In this document: positions 38,677 through 50,370 of the stretch, in pieces
How the letters are laid out: every line of letters starts with the position of its first letter
Position numbering within the stretch: position 1 is the stretch's first letter
Assembly (NCBI RefSeq): GCF_024347075.1
Contig: NZ_AP024900.1
Location: forward strand, 186,001 to 250,000
Length of the DNA: 64,000 nucleotides
Direction: 5' to 3'
Origin: Vibrio rarus
GTDB lineage: Bacteria; Pseudomonadota; Gammaproteobacteria; Enterobacterales; Vibrionaceae
Position numbers and translations under genes: made by a program
The notes under the pieces: model-generated
What the model was told of the DNA's origin: nothing
What the model saw: only the letters and a program-made list of their open reading frames with translations
The model's database searches: none

Positions 38677-38975
38677 TCACTGAAGAGCGTCTACTAAAAG
38701 TTCTACGTGCTCCACATATCTCTGAAAAAGCAACTATGGCTGCTGAGAAAGCGAACACTATCGTTTTCAAAGTATCTAAAGATGCTACTAAGAAAGAGAT
38801 CAAAGCAGCTGTAGAAAAGCTATTTGAAGTTGAAGTTAAGTCTGTAAATACTCTTGTTCTTAAGGGTAAGACCAAACGTCAAGGTATGCGTGAAGGCCGT
38901 CGTTCAGACGTGAAAAAAGCTTACGTTACCTTGAAAGAAGGTCAAGATCTTGACTTCGTTGGCGGTGCGGAATAA
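38673..38975 (+). CDS. rplW: 50S ribosomal protein L23
   Basis: 100 residues beginning [21 protein letters not shown]23 lies at the exit of the peptide tunnel and docks trigger factor and SRP. Translation is coupled to rplD by overlap. Confidence 0.98.
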   Translation: MITEERLLKVLRAPHISEKATMAAEKANTIVFKVSKDATKKEIKAAVEKLFEVEVKSVNTLVLKGKTKRQGMREGRRSDVKKAYVTLKEGQDLDFVGGAE

Positions 38976-38990
38976 CAGGAGTAGTTAAGA

Positions 38991-39815
38991 ATGGCTATTG
39001 TTAAATGTAAGCCGACTTCCCCTGGTCGTCGTCACGTAGTTAAAGTTGTTAACGCTGACCTCCACAAGGGTAAGCCATACGCAGCACTTCTAGAGAAAAA
39101 CTCTAAGAATGGTGGTCGTAACAACAACGGTCGTATCACAGTACGTCACATCGGTGGTGGTCATAAACACCATTACCGTCTAGTTGACTTTAAACGTACT
39201 AAAGATGGCATCCCAGCGAAAGTTGAGCGCCTAGAATACGATCCAAACCGTAGCGCAAACATTGCTCTAGTTCTGTACGCAGACGGTGAGCGCCGCTACA
39301 TCATCGCACCAAAAGGCATTTCAGCTGGAGATTCAATCCAGTCTGGTGTTGATGCGCCAATCAAAGCAGGTAACACTCTGCCGATGCGCAACATCCCAGT
39401 AGGTTCAACAGTACACTGTGTTGAACTTAAGCCTGGTAAAGGTGCACAAATTGCTCGTTCTGCAGGTGCATACGCACAAATCATCGCTCGCGATGGTGCA
39501 TATGTAACTCTACGCCTACGTTCTGGTGAGATGCGCAAAGTACTTTCTGAAGGTCGTGCTACGATCGGTGAAGTTGGTAACTCTGAGCACATGCTACGTG
39601 AACTAGGTAAAGCTGGTGCTTCACGCTGGCGCGGCGTACGTCCAACCGTACGTGGTGTAGTAATGAACCCGGTAGATCACCCACACGGTGGTGGTGAAGG
39701 TCGTACTTCTGGTGGTCGTCACCCAGTATCACCTTGGGGTCAGCCTACTAAAGGCTTTAAGACTCGTAAGAACAAGCGCACTGACAAGTACATCGTACGT
39801 CGTCGTAACAAGTAA
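38991..39815 (+). CDS. rplB: 50S ribosomal protein L2
   Basis: 274 residues, with the conserved C-terminal [17 protein letters not shown] segment whose His contributes to the peptidyl transferase region. Preceded by ACAGGAG. Confidence 0.99.
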   Translation: MAIVKCKPTSPGRRHVVKVVNADLHKGKPYAALLEKNSKNGGRNNNGRITVRHIGGGHKHHYRLVDFKRTKDGIPAKVERLEYDPNRSANIALVLYADGERRYIIAPKGISAGDSIQSGVDAPIKAGNTLPMRNIPVGSTVHCVELKPGKGAQIARSAGAYAQIIARDGAYVTLRLRSGEMRKVLSEGRATIGEVGNSEHMLRELGKAGASRWRGVRPTVRGVVMNPVDHPHGGGEGRTSGGRHPVSPWGQPTKGFKTRKNKRTDKYIVRRRNK

Positions 39816-39822
39816 TCTATAA

Positions 39823-40113
<291 letters not shown>

Positions 40114-40123
40114 GGAGTAGATG

Positions 40124-40456
40124 ATGGAAGCTTTAGCTAAACATAACTTTGCTCGTATTTCTCCACAGAAAGCTCGCCTTGTTGCGGACCAAATCCGTGG
40201 CAAGAATGTTGATCAAGCACTAGAAATCCTAACTTTCAGCAACAAAAAAGCTGCTGTACTAGTTAAGAAAGTTCTTGAATCAGCAATCGCGAACGCTGAG
40301 CATAACGAAGGTGCAGATATCGACGATCTAAATGTCGCTAAAATCTTCGTAGATGAAGGTCCTATCATGAAGCGTATTATGCCTCGTGCTAAAGGCCGTG
40401 CCGACCGTATCTTGAAGCGTTCTTGCCACATCACAGTTGTTGTTGCAGACGCTTAA
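40124..40456 (+). CDS. rplV: 50S ribosomal protein L22
   Basis: 110 residues beginning [20 protein letters not shown]. Two ATGs lie in tandem at 40121 and 40124; the second has better spacing from GGAG (40114-40117) and fits the E. coli length, so it is chosen. L22 lines the exit tunnel; [14 protein letters not shown] is its tunnel loop. Confidence 0.96.
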   Translation: MEALAKHNFARISPQKARLVADQIRGKNVDQALEILTFSNKKAAVLVKKVLESAIANAEHNEGADIDDLNVAKIFVDEGPIMKRIMPRAKGRADRILKRSCHITVVVADA

Positions 40457-40472
40457 GACTAGGAGATAAGCA

Positions 40473-41171
40473 ATGGGTCAGAAAGTACATCCTAATGGTA
40501 TTCGTCTTGGCATCGTCAAGCCTTGGAATGCTACATGGTTTGCTAATACCAAAGATTTCGCTGACAACCTAGACGGCGACTTCAAGGTACGTCAGTTCCT
40601 CACTAAGGAACTTTCAAAAGCGTCTCTTTCACGTATCGTTATCGAACGTCCAGCTAAGAGCATTCGTGTGACTATTCACACTGCTCGTCCTGGCGTTGTT
40701 ATCGGTAAGAAAGGTGAAGACGTTGAGAAGCTACGCGCAGCTGTAGCTAAAATCGCAGGTGTTCCAGCGCAAATTAACATCGCTGAGGTTCGTAAACCTG
40801 AGCTAGATGGTCAATTAGTTGCTGATAGCATCGCGTCTCAGCTAGAGCGTCGTGTTATGTTCCGTCGTGCTATGAAGCGCGCGGTTCAAAACGCAATGCG
40901 TCTTGGCGCTAAAGGTATCAAAGTAGAAGTAAGCGGCCGTCTTGGCGGTGCTGAAATCGCGCGTACTGAATGGTACCGTGAAGGCCGTGTGCCACTACAT
41001 ACTCTTCGTGCTGACATCGATTACGCAACTTCTTCGGCTCACACCCAATACGGTGTGATCGGCATTAAAGTTTGGATCTTCAAAGGAGAAATCCTTGGTG
41101 GAATGCCAGCAGCTAATGCAGTAGAGCCTAAGGCTGACAAGCCTAAGAAGCAGCGCAAAAGCCGTAAGTAA
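40473..41171 (+). CDS. rpsC: 30S ribosomal protein S3
   Basis: 232 residues, beginning [18 protein letters not shown], with the KH-domain motif [16 protein letters not shown]3 is part of the mRNA entry channel. Preceded by AGGAGATAAG. Confidence 0.99.
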   Translation: MGQKVHPNGIRLGIVKPWNATWFANTKDFADNLDGDFKVRQFLTKELSKASLSRIVIERPAKSIRVTIHTARPGVVIGKKGEDVEKLRAAVAKIAGVPAQINIAEVRKPELDGQLVADSIASQLERRVMFRRAMKRAVQNAMRLGAKGIKVEVSGRLGGAEIARTEWYREGRVPLHTLRADIDYATSSAHTQYGVIGIKVWIFKGEILGGMPAANAVEPKADKPKKQRKSRK

Positions 41172-41182
41172 GGAGACGACAG

Positions 41183-41593
41183 ATGCTACAACCTAAACGT
41201 ACTAAGTTCCGTAAGGTTCAGACTGGTCGTAACCGTGGCCTAGCTAAAGGTACTGAAGTAAGCTTCGGCGAATTCGGTCTTAAAGCTGTTGGTCGTGGAC
41301 GTATTACTGCTCGTCAAATCGAAGCGGCACGTCGTGCTATGACGCGTCACGTAAAACGTCAAGGTCAAATTTGGATTCGTATCTTCCCAGACAAACCAAT
41401 TACTGAAAAACCTCTTGAAGTTCGTCAAGGTAAAGGTAAAGGTAACGTTGAGTACTGGGTTGCTCAAATCCAACCTGGCAAGGTTATGTACGAAATGAAT
41501 GGCGTACCTGAAGAGTTGGCACGTGAAGCGTTCCGCCTAGCGGCACGTAAACTGCCTATCAAAACAACATTTGTAACTAAGCAGGTGATGTAA
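41183..41593 (+). CDS. rplP: 50S ribosomal protein L16
   Basis: 136 residues beginning [20 protein letters not shown]16 helps position the A-site tRNA. Arg81 hydroxylation occurs in E. coli. Its stop overlaps the rpmC start by one base. Confidence 0.99.
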   Translation: MLQPKRTKFRKVQTGRNRGLAKGTEVSFGEFGLKAVGRGRITARQIEAARRAMTRHVKRQGQIWIRIFPDKPITEKPLEVRQGKGKGNVEYWVAQIQPGKVMYEMNGVPEELAREAFRLAARKLPIKTTFVTKQVM

Positions 41594-41784
41594 TGAAAGC
41601 ACAAGAGCTACGTGAAAAAAGCGTTGAAGAATTAAACGCTGAGCTATTGAATCTGCTACGTGAACAGTTTAACTTGCGCATGCAAGCTGCGACTGGTCAA
41701 CTACAGCAGACACATACTCTTAAAGCTGTACGTCGTGATATCGCACGTGTTAAAACCGTATTGACTGAGAAGGCAGACGCATAA
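41593..41784 (+). CDS. rpmC: 50S ribosomal protein L29
   Basis: 63 residues beginning [16 protein letters not shown] short two-helix protein near the tunnel exit. It overlaps both neighbours by one base (TAATG). Confidence 0.98.
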   Translation: MKAQELREKSVEELNAELLNLLREQFNLRMQAATGQLQQTHTLKAVRRDIARVKTVLTEKADA

Positions 41785-42038
41785 TGAGCGACAAATCCCG
41801 TACTTCACTTGGTCGTGTTGTTAGTGACAAAGGCGATAAGTCTATTGTTGTTGCTATCGAGCGCATGGTTAAACACCCAATTTACGGCAAGTTCGTAAAG
41901 CGCACGACTAAGATCCACGCACATGATGAAAACAACGAATCTCGCCTAGGCGATACAGTTGAAATTCAAGAGTGTCGTCCATTGTCTAAGACTAAATCTT
42001 GGACTTTGGTAAAAGTTGTAACAAAAGCGAAGATTTAA
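41784..42038 (+). CDS. rpsQ: 30S ribosomal protein S17
   Basis: 84 residues beginning [21 protein letters not shown]-fold protein that binds 16S rRNA. Last gene of the S10 operon, followed by a terminator-like hairpin. Confidence 0.98.
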   Translation: MSDKSRTSLGRVVSDKGDKSIVVAIERMVKHPIYGKFVKRTTKIHAHDENNESRLGDTVEIQECRPLSKTKSWTLVKVVTKAKI

Positions 42039-42063
42039 TTATCTTTAATTTTTAACAACTTAA

Positions 42064-42101
42064 AGCGGCTTCCGAATTTTTTTGGGAGCCGCTTATTTTT
42101 T
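42064..42101 (+). terminator. Terminator-like hairpin after the S10 operon
   Basis: AGCGGCTTCC and GGGAGCCGCT pair across a T-rich loop and are followed by TTATTTTTTG. The spc promoter starts directly after it, so read-through is possible. Confidence 0.75.
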
Positions 42102-42104
42102 GTC

Positions 42105-42133
42105 TACCCAATTGGGACAAAGGGTGTTACAAT
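42105..42133 (+). promoter_or_regulatory. Promoter of the spc operon
   Basis: TACAAT (42128-42133) lies 17 bases after TACCCA (42105-42110). The context TTTTTTGTCTACCCA...GTGTTACAATTCGCG closely resembles, from memory, the E. coli spc promoter, whose -35 is likewise non-consensus. Confidence 0.65.
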
Positions 42134-42202
42134 TCGCGTCCCTTTAAAGAGGCAGCCCGACCCGAGAGGGTCTAGTTTTTAATATTTAGCGGAGCACTAA
42201 CA

Positions 42203-42574
42203 ATGATCCAAATGCAAAGTACACTTGACGCTGCAGATAACTCTGGCGCGCGCAAGGTAATGTGTATTAAGGTTCTGGGTGGCTCACACCGTCGTTATGC
42301 ACATATCGGTGACATCATTAAAGTTACAGTGAAGGAAGCAATTCCTCGCGGTAAAGTTAAAAAAGGTGATGTACTGAAGGCGGTTGTTGTGCGCACTCGT
42401 AAAGGCGTACGTCGTCCAGACGGTTCTGTCATTCGCTTCGACCGTAATGCTTGTGTATTCTTGAACGACACTACTGAGCAACCAGTCGGCACTCGTATCT
42501 TTGGCCCAGTGACTCGTGAACTTCGTAATGCGAAATTCATGAAAATTGTCTCACTGGCTCCAGAAGTACTATAA
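42203..42574 (+). CDS. rplN: 50S ribosomal protein L14
   Basis: 123 residues beginning [19 protein letters not shown]. Interface protein of the 50S subunit; first gene of the spc operon, starting after GCGGAGCAC. Confidence 0.99.
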   Translation: MIQMQSTLDAADNSGARKVMCIKVLGGSHRRYAHIGDIIKVTVKEAIPRGKVKKGDVLKAVVVRTRKGVRRPDGSVIRFDRNACVFLNDTTEQPVGTRIFGPVTRELRNAKFMKIVSLAPEVL

Positions 42575-42585
42575 GGAGCAGTAAA

Positions 42586-42903
42586 ATGGCAGCTAAAATC
42601 CGTCGTGATGACGAAGTAATCGTTCTTGCTGGTAAAGATAAAGGCAAGAAAGGTAAAGTAACTAAGGTACTTGCTACCGGTAAAGTTATCGTTGAAGGTA
42701 TCAACCTTGTTAAAAAACATCAGAAGCCTGTACCGGCTATGAATGTTCAAGGTGGTATCGTAGAGCAAGAAGCAGCAATTGATGCTTCAAACATTGCAGT
42801 CTACAACGCAGCTACTGGCAAAGCAGACCGTATCGGTTTCCGTTTCGAAGATGGTAAGAAGGTTCGCTTCTTTAAATCTAACGGCGAAACCGTTTCTAAC
42901 TAA
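42586..42903 (+). CDS. rplX: 50S ribosomal protein L24
   Basis: 105 residues with the KOW motif [14 protein letters not shown]. One of the two assembly initiators of the 50S subunit. Confidence 0.98.
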   Translation: MAAKIRRDDEVIVLAGKDKGKKGKVTKVLATGKVIVEGINLVKKHQKPVPAMNVQGGIVEQEAAIDASNIAVYNAATGKADRIGFRFEDGKKVRFFKSNGETVSN

Positions 42904-42926
42904 AACAGAGTAATTTGGAGTGAACT

Positions 42927-43466
42927 ATGGCGAAACTGCATGATTACTACAAGTCGTCTGTAGTTGCTGAACTTACCAAAGAGTTCAGCTACACAAGCGT
43001 CATGCAAGTCCCTAGAATCGATAAGATCACCCTTAATATGGGTGTGGGTGAAGCAATCAATGACAAAAAGCTTCTAGAAAACGCAGCTTCTGATATGGCA
43101 ACGATCTCTGGTCAAAAGCCACTTATCACTAAAGCACGTAAATCTGTTGCTGGATTTAAAATCCGTGAAGGCTACCCAATCGGTTGTAAAGTAACCTTGC
43201 GTGGCGAACGTATGTGGGATTTCTTAGAGCGTTTGATTAACATCGCTCTACCACGTGTACGTGACTTCCGTGGTGTTAGCGCTAAGTCTTTTGACGGACG
43301 CGGTAACTACAGCATGGGCGTTCGCGAGCAAATCATCTTCCCGGAAATCGACTTTGATAAAGTTGATCGCGTTCGTGGTCTTGATATTACTATCACGACT
43401 TCTGCGAGCACCGATGAGGAAGGCCGAGCTTTGCTGGCTGCCTTTAACTTCCCATTCCGTAAGTAA
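42927..43466 (+). CDS. rplE: 50S ribosomal protein L5
   Basis: 179 residues, beginning [20 protein letters not shown]. Binds 5S rRNA and contacts S13 and P-site tRNA. Preceded by TTGGAG. Confidence 0.99.
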   Translation: MAKLHDYYKSSVVAELTKEFSYTSVMQVPRIDKITLNMGVGEAINDKKLLENAASDMATISGQKPLITKARKSVAGFKIREGYPIGCKVTLRGERMWDFLERLINIALPRVRDFRGVSAKSFDGRGNYSMGVREQIIFPEIDFDKVDRVRGLDITITTSASTDEEGRALLAAFNFPFRK

Positions 43467-43483
43467 GGTGAAGGGTTACTGTT

Positions 43484-43789
43484 ATGGCTAAACAATCTAT
43501 GAAAGCGCGTGAAACTAAACGTGCTAAGCTAGTAGCTAAATTCGCTGAAAAGCGTCGTGCGCTTAAGATCACTATTAGTGATGTTAACGCATCTGAAGAA
43601 GAGCGTTGGGATGCAGTTCTTAAATTGCAATCTCTACCACGTGATTCAAGTGCATCGCGTCAGCGTAATCGTTGCAACCAAACTGGTCGTCCACACGGTT
43701 ACCTACGTAAATTCGGTCTTAGCCGTATTAAGGTTCGTGAAGCTTGCATGAAAGGCGAGATTCCGGGTCTTCGTAAGGCTAGCTGGTAA
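43484..43789 (+). CDS. rpsN: 30S ribosomal protein S14 (zinc-independent form)
   Basis: 101 residues beginning [17 protein letters not shown]. It is the long C-minus form lacking the paired CxxC motifs of the zinc-binding type. Confidence 0.98.
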   Translation: MAKQSMKARETKRAKLVAKFAEKRRALKITISDVNASEEERWDAVLKLQSLPRDSSASRQRNRCNQTGRPHGYLRKFGLSRIKVREACMKGEIPGLRKASW

Positions 43790-43818
43790 TTGCCACTTAA
43801 TCATTTGGAGTAAATCGT

Positions 43819-44211
43819 ATGAGCATGCAAGATCCGATTTCGGATATGCTGACCCGCATTCGTAACGGTCAGTCGGCAAATAAAGTTGCTGTAAAAATGC
43901 CTTCTTCAAAGCTTAAAGTTGCAATCGCTACTTTGCTAAAAAACGAAGGTTATATCACAGACTTCGCTGTTGAAAGCGGAGCAAAACCAGAGCTAGAAGT
44001 TACTCTTAAGTACTTCCAAGCAAAACCAGTAATCGAGCAAATCCAACGTGTTTCTCGTCCAGGTCTGCGTGTCTATAAAAATAAAGACAGCCTTCCTTCA
44101 GTGATGGGTGGTTTGGGTATTGCTGTAGTGTCCACTTCCAAAGGTCTTATGTCTGACCGCGCCGCTCGCAAAGCGGGTCTTGGTGGTGAGATCATCTGCT
44201 ACGTAGCTTAA
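43819..44211 (+). CDS. rpsH: 30S ribosomal protein S8
   Basis: 130 residues beginning [18 protein letters not shown]. In E. coli S8 represses the spc operon by binding the rplE start region. Preceded by TTGGAG. Confidence 0.99.
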   Translation: MSMQDPISDMLTRIRNGQSANKVAVKMPSSKLKVAIATLLKNEGYITDFAVESGAKPELEVTLKYFQAKPVIEQIQRVSRPGLRVYKNKDSLPSVMGGLGIAVVSTSKGLMSDRAARKAGLGGEIICYVA

Positions 44212-44221
44212 GGAGTAGAAT

Positions 44222-44755
44222 ATGTCTCGTGTTGCTAAAGCACCTGTCGCTATTCCAGCTGGGGTAGAGGTGAAGATTAATGGTCAAGAAATTACAGTGA
44301 AAGGCCCTAAGGGTGAACTTTCTCGCGTATTCAACAACGCGGTTGTAGTTTCTCAGGAAGAAAACAACCTAACTTTCGGTCCACGTGAAGGTGTTGCTGG
44401 TGCTTGGGCACAAGCAGGTACTGCGCGTGCACTTGTAAACAACATGGTTGTTGGTGTTACTGAAGGCTTTACTAAGAAACTGATTCTTAAGGGTGTTGGT
44501 TACCGTGCTGCTGTTAAAGGCAACGCTGTAAACTTAACTCTAGGTTTCTCTCACCCAGTTGAGCACGCAGTGCCAGCGGGTATTAAAGCCGAATGTCCAA
44601 GCCAAACTGAAATTGTTCTAACTGGTGCTGATAAGCAACTAGTTGGTCAAGTTGCGGCTGACATTCGTTCTTACCGTGAGCCTGAACCTTACAAAGGTAA
44701 AGGTGTTCGTTACGCAGATGAATATGTGCGTACCAAAGAAGCTAAGAAGAAGTAA
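44222..44755 (+). CDS. rplF: 50S ribosomal protein L6
   Basis: 177 residues with the C-terminal [16 protein letters not shown] signature. It lies near the factor-binding site of the 50S subunit. Confidence 0.99.
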   Translation: MSRVAKAPVAIPAGVEVKINGQEITVKGPKGELSRVFNNAVVVSQEENNLTFGPREGVAGAWAQAGTARALVNNMVVGVTEGFTKKLILKGVGYRAAVKGNAVNLTLGFSHPVEHAVPAGIKAECPSQTEIVLTGADKQLVGQVAADIRSYREPEPYKGKGVRYADEYVRTKEAKKK

Positions 44756-44764
44756 GGTAACACT

Positions 44765-45118
44765 ATGGATAAGAAAGCATCTCGCATCCGTCGTGCTACA
44801 CGTGCACGTCGTAAGATTGCTGAACTTCGTGTAAACCGTCTTGTAGTACATCGTACTCCACGTCATGTGTATGCACAGGTTATTGCACCAAACGGCTCTG
44901 AGGTTATCGCAGCTGCTTCTACTGTAGAAAAAGCGATCCGTGAGCAAGTTAAGAACACTGGTAACGTTGACGCTGCTAAAGCTGTAGGTAAAGCTATTGC
45001 TGAGCGCGCTGTCGAAAAAGGCATCTTGAATGTTGCTTTCGACCGTTCTGGTTTCCAATACCACGGTCGAGTAGCGGCGCTAGCAGATTCTGCTCGCGAA
45101 GCTGGTCTTAAATTCTAA
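44765..45118 (+). CDS. rplR: 50S ribosomal protein L18
   Basis: 117 residues beginning [17 protein letters not shown]. Binds 5S rRNA together with L5. Confidence 0.99.
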   Translation: MDKKASRIRRATRARRKIAELRVNRLVVHRTPRHVYAQVIAPNGSEVIAAASTVEKAIREQVKNTGNVDAAKAVGKAIAERAVEKGILNVAFDRSGFQYHGRVAALADSAREAGLKF

Positions 45119-45132
45119 GGTAGGGTTGATCG

Positions 45133-45633
45133 ATGGCTAGAGAACAACAACAAGCTTCAGATTTGGCTGAAAAACTAATCGCCGTTAACCGCGTTGCGAA
45201 AACGGTTAAAGGTGGTCGAATCTTTAGTTTTACTGCACTAACAGTAGTTGGTGACGGTAATGGTCGCATTGGTTTCGGTTACGGCAAAGCCCGTGAAGTA
45301 CCAGCAGCGATTCAAAAAGCAATGGAAAAAGCACGTCGTAACATGGTTACTATCGCGCTTAACGAGGGTACTCTTCACCACGCGGTGAAAGGTCGTCATA
45401 CTGGCTCTAAAGTATACATGCAGCCAGCAGCGGAAGGTACAGGTATCATCGCCGGTGGTGCGATGCGTGCAGTACTTGAAGTTGTAGGTGTTCGAAACGT
45501 ACTTGCGAAAGCATACGGTTCTACGAACCCTATCAACGTAGTTCGCGCGACTATTGATGGTTTAAGCGGTATGAAATCTCCAGAGATGATTGCTGCTAAA
45601 CGTGGTCTAACTGTTGAAAATATTTCGGAGTAA
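45133..45633 (+). CDS. rpsE: 30S ribosomal protein S5
   Basis: 166 residues with [26 protein letters not shown]. The loop near [11 protein letters not shown] is where spectinomycin-resistance mutations fall; it looks wild type. Confidence 0.99.
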   Translation: MAREQQQASDLAEKLIAVNRVAKTVKGGRIFSFTALTVVGDGNGRIGFGYGKAREVPAAIQKAMEKARRNMVTIALNEGTLHHAVKGRHTGSKVYMQPAAEGTGIIAGGAMRAVLEVVGVRNVLAKAYGSTNPINVVRATIDGLSGMKSPEMIAAKRGLTVENISE

Positions 45634-45638
45634 GCACC

Positions 45639-45815
45639 ATGGCAACTATCAAAGTAACTCAAACTAAAAGCTCAATCGGTCGTCTACCTAAGCACAAATT
45701 GTGCTTACGTGGTCTTGGCCTTCGTCGCATCAACCATACAGTAGAACTTGAAGATACGCCGTCAGTTCGCGGCATGATCAACAAGGTTTACTACATGGTT
45801 AAAGTTGAGGAGTAA
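45639..45815 (+). CDS. rpmD: 50S ribosomal protein L30
   Basis: A 58-residue product starting [15 protein letters not shown], with [14 protein letters not shown] in the middle. The ATG at 45639 is six bases after the rpsE stop and overlaps the usual CGGAGTAAG ribosome binding region. It fits between rpsE and rplO, as expected. Confidence 0.97.
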   Translation: MATIKVTQTKSSIGRLPKHKLCLRGLGLRRINHTVELEDTPSVRGMINKVYYMVKVEE

Positions 45816-45820
45816 TCAGA

Positions 45821-46255
45821 ATGCGTTTGAATACTCTATCACCGGCTGCAGGTTCTAAGCCTTCTAAGAAGCGCGTAGGCCGTGGTATCGGTTCTGGCCT
45901 TGGTAAAACAGGTGGCCGTGGCCACAAAGGTCAAAAGTCACGCTCTGGCGGCAGTGTTCGTCCAGGTTTTGAAGGCGGTCAAATGCCTTTGAAACAACGT
46001 CTACCTAAATTCGGTTTCACTTCTCGTAAGAGCCTAGTGTCTGCTGAAGTTCGTCTAGCTGAGCTAGCGAAAGTAACGGGTGATGTTGTAGATCTTAACA
46101 GCCTTAAAGCTGCTAACGTAGTCACTAAGAACATCGAATTTGTAAAAGTTGTTCTTTCTGGCGAAATTAACAAAGCTGTGACTGTTAAAGGTCTTCGCGT
46201 AACTAAAGGCGCTAAAGCTGCTATTGAAGCTGCCGGCGGTAAAATCGAAGAATAA
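45821..46255 (+). CDS. rplO: 50S ribosomal protein L15
   Basis: 144 residues, beginning [18 protein letters not shown] and rich in Gly and basic residues up to about 55. Late assembly protein. Preceded by GAGGAG. Confidence 0.99.
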   Translation: MRLNTLSPAAGSKPSKKRVGRGIGSGLGKTGGRGHKGQKSRSGGSVRPGFEGGQMPLKQRLPKFGFTSRKSLVSAEVRLAELAKVTGDVVDLNSLKAANVVTKNIEFVKVVLSGEINKAVTVKGLRVTKGAKAAIEAAGGKIEE

Positions 46256-46275
46256 TCTTCGAGGGAAAGGTACAG

Positions 46276-47610
46276 ATGGCTAAGAAACCAGGACAAGATT
46301 TTAGTAGTGCAAAAAGTGGCGTTTCGGAACTAAAAACACGCTTATTATTCGTATTAGGTGCGTTGTTAGTATTTCGAGCGGGTTCTTTTGTGCCGATCCC
46401 TGGTATTGACGCGGCTGTACTTGCCCAACTGTTAGACCAGCAACAAGGTACCATCGTTGAAATGTTCAACATGTTCTCCGGTGGTGCACTTTCGCGTGCA
46501 TCTATCTTGGCCCTTGGTATCATGCCGTATATTTCGGCATCGATTGTGGTCCAATTGCTAACTGTGGTTCATCCCGCTCTTGCAGAGCTTAAAAAAGAGG
46601 GTGAAGCTGGCCGTCGTAAGATCAGTCAGTACACACGTTATGGCACGCTAGTACTTGCAACATTCCAAGCTATCGGTATAGCAACAGGCTTACCGAACAT
46701 GGTCGACAATCTGGTTGTTATCAACCAAACCATGTTCACCCTGATTGCAACCGTGAGTTTAGTAACCGGCACCATGTTCTTGATGTGGTTAGGTGAACAA
46801 ATTACAGAGCGCGGAATTGGTAACGGTATATCGTTAATCATCTTTGCAGGTATTGTCGCAGGATTGCCTAAAGCAATCGGTTCAACAATTGAGCAGGCGC
46901 GTCAAGGTGAATTGCACGTACTTCTTCTATTATTGATTGCGGTTATTGCATTTGCTGTTATCTACTTTGTTGTGTTCATGGAACGTGGTCAACGTCGTAT
47001 CGTCGTTAACTACGCCAAACGTCAACAAGGTCGTAAAGTATATGCGGCGCAGAGTTCGCACCTACCATTGAAAATTAATATGGCTGGTGTTATCCCTGCA
47101 ATCTTCGCATCAAGTATTATTTTGTTCCCAGGAACATTAGCTCAGTGGTTCGGTCAGAACGGTGAGAGTGCAACATTTGGTTGGTTAACCGATGTTTCGC
47201 TAGCCCTAAGTCCAGGTCAGCCGCTGTATGTAATGCTTTATGCGTCAGCAATCATCTTTTTCTGTTTCTTCTACACGGCGTTGGTATTCAACCCGCGTGA
47301 GACAGCAGATAATTTGAAGAAGTCTGGTGCTTTCGTACCCGGCATCCGCCCAGGAGAGCAGACAGCCAGATACATTGATAAAGTAATGACTAGACTAACC
47401 TTTGCAGGTGCTCTATATATTACCTTTATCTGTCTGATTCCCGAATTCATGATGGTCATGTGGAACGTACGTTTCTACTTTGGCGGCACATCACTACTTA
47501 TCGTAGTTGTTGTAATCATGGATTTCATGGCACAGGTACAGACTCATCTGATGTCACAACAGTATGATTCTGTGTTAAAGAAAGCAAACCTAAAGGGCTA
47601 CGGCCGTTAA
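46276..47610 (+). CDS. secY: Protein translocase subunit SecY
   Basis: Ten-helix channel of the Sec translocon; 444 residues. FVPIPGID marks the first helix and [19 protein letters not shown] helix 5; the sixth cytoplasmic loop has [23 protein letters not shown], with the Arg that contacts SecA. It lies in the spc operon between rplO and rpmJ, the standard place. Confidence 0.99.
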   Translation: MAKKPGQDFSSAKSGVSELKTRLLFVLGALLVFRAGSFVPIPGIDAAVLAQLLDQQQGTIVEMFNMFSGGALSRASILALGIMPYISASIVVQLLTVVHPALAELKKEGEAGRRKISQYTRYGTLVLATFQAIGIATGLPNMVDNLVVINQTMFTLIATVSLVTGTMFLMWLGEQITERGIGNGISLIIFAGIVAGLPKAIGSTIEQARQGELHVLLLLLIAVIAFAVIYFVVFMERGQRRIVVNYAKRQQGRKVYAAQSSHLPLKINMAGVIPAIFASSIILFPGTLAQWFGQNGESATFGWLTDVSLALSPGQPLYVMLYASAIIFFCFFYTALVFNPRETADNLKKSGAFVPGIRPGEQTARYIDKVMTRLTFAGALYITFICLIPEFMMVMWNVRFYFGGTSLLIVVVVIMDFMAQVQTHLMSQQYDSVLKKANLKGYGR

Positions 47611-47649
47611 TTCGGTAATAGTTCTGGGTTTCATTTACGGAGTTTAGCA

Positions 47650-47763
47650 ATGAAAGTTCGTGCTTCCGTTAAAAAAATCTGCCGTAACTGTAAGGTTATC
47701 AAGCGCAACGGTGTTGTGCGTATAATCTGCAGTGAGCCAAAGCATAAACAACGCCAAGGCTAA
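47650..47763 (+). CDS. rpmJ: 50S ribosomal protein L36 (zinc-binding form)
   Basis: A 37-residue product starting [15 protein letters not shown]. Cys11, Cys14, Cys27 and His32 form the zinc site, so this is the C-plus form. It begins after ACGGAG, 39 bases after secY. Vibrios often have a zinc-free paralogue elsewhere. Confidence 0.97.
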   Translation: MKVRASVKKICRNCKVIKRNGVVRIICSEPKHKQRQG

Positions 47764-47791
47764 TTAGTAGAATTTTTTACTTGAAAAATTG

Positions 47792-47825
47792 GGTAGGTTC
47801 GAGTATATTCCTCGGCCTACCTTTT
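47792..47825 (+). terminator. Rho-independent terminator of the spc operon
   Basis: GGTAGG (47792-47797) pairs with CCTACC (47816-47821) and an inner CGAG with CTCG, followed by TTTT. It separates spc from the alpha operon. Confidence 0.7.
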
Positions 47826-47842
47826 GCGTGCAAAAGAAGTAG

Positions 47843-47924
47843 TATGCCGCAGCGTATCCTAGACGGGCTCTGCTGCGGATAATTCTTTACATAAGTACTA
47901 GGAGTGAATAGTGGCCCGTATAGC
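47843..47924 (+). promoter_or_regulatory. Alpha operon leader (S4-binding pseudoknot, Alpha_RBS-like)
   Basis: CCGCAGC (47847-47853) and GCTGCGG (47872-47878) form a stem around GTATCCTAGACGGGCTCT, and the segment ends with TACTAGGAGTGAATAGTGGCC at the rpsM start. The E. coli leader has the same elements in the same order (GTATCC, ACGGGCT, AGTAGGAGTGCATAGTGGCC, from memory). S4 binding there traps the 30S subunit and represses the operon. Confidence 0.8.
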
Positions 47925-48267
47925 AGGCATTAACATTCCTGATCATAAGCATGCTGTGATTGCATTAACTGCAATCTTCGGCATCGGTAAGACTCGTTCT
48001 CAAGCTATTTTAGCTGAAGTGGGTATTGCTGAAAATGTTAAGATCAGTGAACTAACTGAAGATCAGATCAATCAACTGCGTGATGGTGTAGCTAAATACA
48101 CTGTAGAAGGTGATCTACGCCGTGAAGTATCGATGAACATCAAGCGTCTTATGGACCTTGGCTGTTACCGCGGTCTTCGTCATCGTCGCAGTCTACCACT
48201 ACGTGGACAGCGTACTAAAACCAACGCTCGCACCCGTAAGGGTCCGCGTAAGCCGATCAAGAAATAG
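47911..48267 (+). CDS. rpsM: 30S ribosomal protein S13
   Basis: 118 residues, GTG start within the leader pseudoknot, beginning [20 protein letters not shown]13 forms intersubunit bridges and contacts P-site tRNA. First gene of the alpha operon. Confidence 0.99.
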   Translation: MARIAGINIPDHKHAVIALTAIFGIGKTRSQAILAEVGIAENVKISELTEDQINQLRDGVAKYTVEGDLRREVSMNIKRLMDLGCYRGLRHRRSLPLRGQRTKTNARTRKGPRKPIKK

Positions 48268-48285
48268 TCGGAAGGGTAGAGTACA

Positions 48286-48675
48286 ATGGCAAAACAACCA
48301 ACACGCGCACGTAAACGCGTCCGCAAGCAAGTAGCAGATGGCGTAGCGCACATTCATGCTTCTTTCAACAACACAATCGTAACCATTACCGACCGTCAAG
48401 GTAACGCACTAGCTTGGGCTACTGCAGGTGGTTCTGGTTTCCGTGGTTCTCGTAAGTCAACTCCGTTCGCAGCTCAGGTTGCAGCAGAGCGCGCTGGCGA
48501 AATGGCTAAAGAATATGGCCTTAAGAACTTGGAAGTTATGGTTAAGGGCCCAGGTCCTGGTCGTGAGTCAACTATCCGTGCACTAAACGCAGCTGGATAC
48601 CGCATCACAAACATCGTTGATGCAACTCCGATCCCTCATAACGGTTGTCGTCCACCTAAGAAACGTCGCGTTTAA
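48286..48675 (+). CDS. rpsK: 30S ribosomal protein S11
   Basis: 129 residues with [18 protein letters not shown] and the C-terminal [15 protein letters not shown]. Part of the 30S platform near the mRNA exit. Confidence 0.99.
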   Translation: MAKQPTRARKRVRKQVADGVAHIHASFNNTIVTITDRQGNALAWATAGGSGFRGSRKSTPFAAQVAAERAGEMAKEYGLKNLEVMVKGPGPGRESTIRALNAAGYRITNIVDATPIPHNGCRPPKKRRV

Positions 48676-48706
48676 GTTTCGTTTCTAGGAATATTGGAGA
48701 AAGAAC

Positions 48707-49327
48707 ATGGCTAGATATTTGGGTCCTAAGCTAAAGCTTAGCCGTCGCGAAGGTACTGACTTATTCCTTAAGTCTGGTGTCCGTGCGATCGATACCAAGT
48801 GTAAAATTGATAACGCACCAGGTGTACACGGCGCTCGTCGCGGTCGTCTATCTGAGTATGGCGTTCAGCTTCGTGAGAAGCAAAAAGTTCGTCGTACATA
48901 CGGCGTACTAGAAAAACAATTCCGTAACTACTACAAAGATGCTGCTCGCCTTAAAGGCAACACAGGTGAAAACTTGTTGCAGCTTCTTGAAGGTCGTCTT
49001 GATAACGTAGTTTACCGTATGGGTTTTGGTGCTACACGCGCTGAAGCACGTCAACTATGTAGCCACAAAGCTATCCTAGTTAACGGTAAAGTTGTAAACG
49101 TTCCTTCATTCAAAGTAGCGGCGAATGACGTTGTTTCAATTCGTGAGAAAGCTAAAACGCAATCTCGCATTAAAGCGGCTCTAGAAGTTGCTGAACAACG
49201 TGAGAAACCAACTTGGATTGAAGTAGATGCCAGCAAAATGGAAGGCACGTTCAAACGTTTACCAGAACGTTCTGATCTGTCTGCTGACATCAACGAACAC
49301 CTGATCGTCGAACTTTACTCTAAGTAA
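48707..49327 (+). CDS. rpsD: 30S ribosomal protein S4
   Basis: 206 residues beginning [19 protein letters not shown], with an S4 RNA-binding domain ([19 protein letters not shown]). Primary 16S binder and the repressor of the alpha operon. Confidence 0.99.
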   Translation: MARYLGPKLKLSRREGTDLFLKSGVRAIDTKCKIDNAPGVHGARRGRLSEYGVQLREKQKVRRTYGVLEKQFRNYYKDAARLKGNTGENLLQLLEGRLDNVVYRMGFGATRAEARQLCSHKAILVNGKVVNVPSFKVAANDVVSIREKAKTQSRIKAALEVAEQREKPTWIEVDASKMEGTFKRLPERSDLSADINEHLIVELYSK

Positions 49328-49351
49328 GGTTTAAACTAAAGAGAGGACACA

Positions 49352-50344
49352 ATGCAGGGTTCTGTAACAGAATTTCTTAAGCCACGTCTTGTTGATATCG
49401 AACAGATCAATGCGACACACGCAAAAGTAACTCTTGAGCCATTAGAGCGTGGTTTTGGCCATACTCTTGGTAATGCACTTCGCCGAATTCTTCTATCTTC
49501 TATGCCGGGTTGTGCCGTAACTGAAGTAGAAATTGAAGGTGTGCTACACGAATACAGCACTAAAGAAGGCGTTCAAGAAGACATTCTTGAGATCCTACTA
49601 AACCTTAAAGGTTTGGCTGTACGCGTAGCGGAAGGCAAAGATGACGTGTTTATTACACTGAACAAATCAGGCTCAGGCCCTGTGGTTGCAGGTGACATCA
49701 CCCATGATGGTGATGTAGAGATCGCTAACCCAGAGCACGTTATTTGTCACTTAACTGATGACAACGCTGATATCGCTATGCGTATAAAAGTTGAACGTGG
49801 TCGTGGTTATGTTCCAGCTTCATCTCGTATCCATACTGAAGAAGATGAGCGCCCAATCGGTCGTCTACTTGTTGACGCAACATACAGCCCTGTAGACAAA
49901 ATTGCCTACAGCGTTGCAGCGGCACGTGTAGAACAACGTACTGATTTGGATAAACTTGTCATCGACATGGAAACAAACGGTACTCTAGAACCAGAAGAAG
50001 CAATTCGTCGTGCAGCAACAATTCTTGCTGAACAACTTGATGCTTTCGTAGATCTTCGTGATGTACGTGTTCAAGAGCCAATCGAAGAGAAGCCGGAGTT
50101 CGATCCTATCCTACTTCGTCCTGTAGACGATCTTGAGCTAACAGTTCGCTCTGCCAACTGTCTAAAAGCAGAAGCGATTCACTACATCGGTGATCTTGTT
50201 CAGCGTACTGAAGTAGAGCTTCTTAAAACCCCTAACCTTGGTAAGAAATCACTTACTGAGATTAAGGATGTGCTTGCTTCTCGCGGCTTGTCTCTAGGTA
50301 TGCGCCTAGAAAACTGGCCACCAGCGTCAATCGCTGAAGATTAA
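49352..50344 (+). CDS. rpoA: RNA polymerase alpha subunit
   Basis: 330 residues. The N-terminal domain ([19 protein letters not shown]) drives alpha dimerisation and assembly of beta and beta'. The C-terminal domain, with [17 protein letters not shown], binds UP elements and activators such as CRP; its DNA-contacting Arg is present. Preceded by GAGAGG. Confidence 0.99.
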   Translation: MQGSVTEFLKPRLVDIEQINATHAKVTLEPLERGFGHTLGNALRRILLSSMPGCAVTEVEIEGVLHEYSTKEGVQEDILEILLNLKGLAVRVAEGKDDVFITLNKSGSGPVVAGDITHDGDVEIANPEHVICHLTDDNADIAMRIKVERGRGYVPASSRIHTEEDERPIGRLLVDATYSPVDKIAYSVAAARVEQRTDLDKLVIDMETNGTLEPEEAIRRAATILAEQLDAFVDLRDVRVQEPIEEKPEFDPILLRPVDDLELTVRSANCLKAEAIHYIGDLVQRTEVELLKTPNLGKKSLTEIKDVLASRGLSLGMRLENWPPASIAED

Positions 50345-50370
50345 CCGATATTAGTTAGAAGGATTAGGTC

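Noticed and set aside
42112..42133. TTGGGA as the -35 of the spc promoter
   Set aside because: It lies only 10 bases from the -10; TACCCA at 17 bases fits better.
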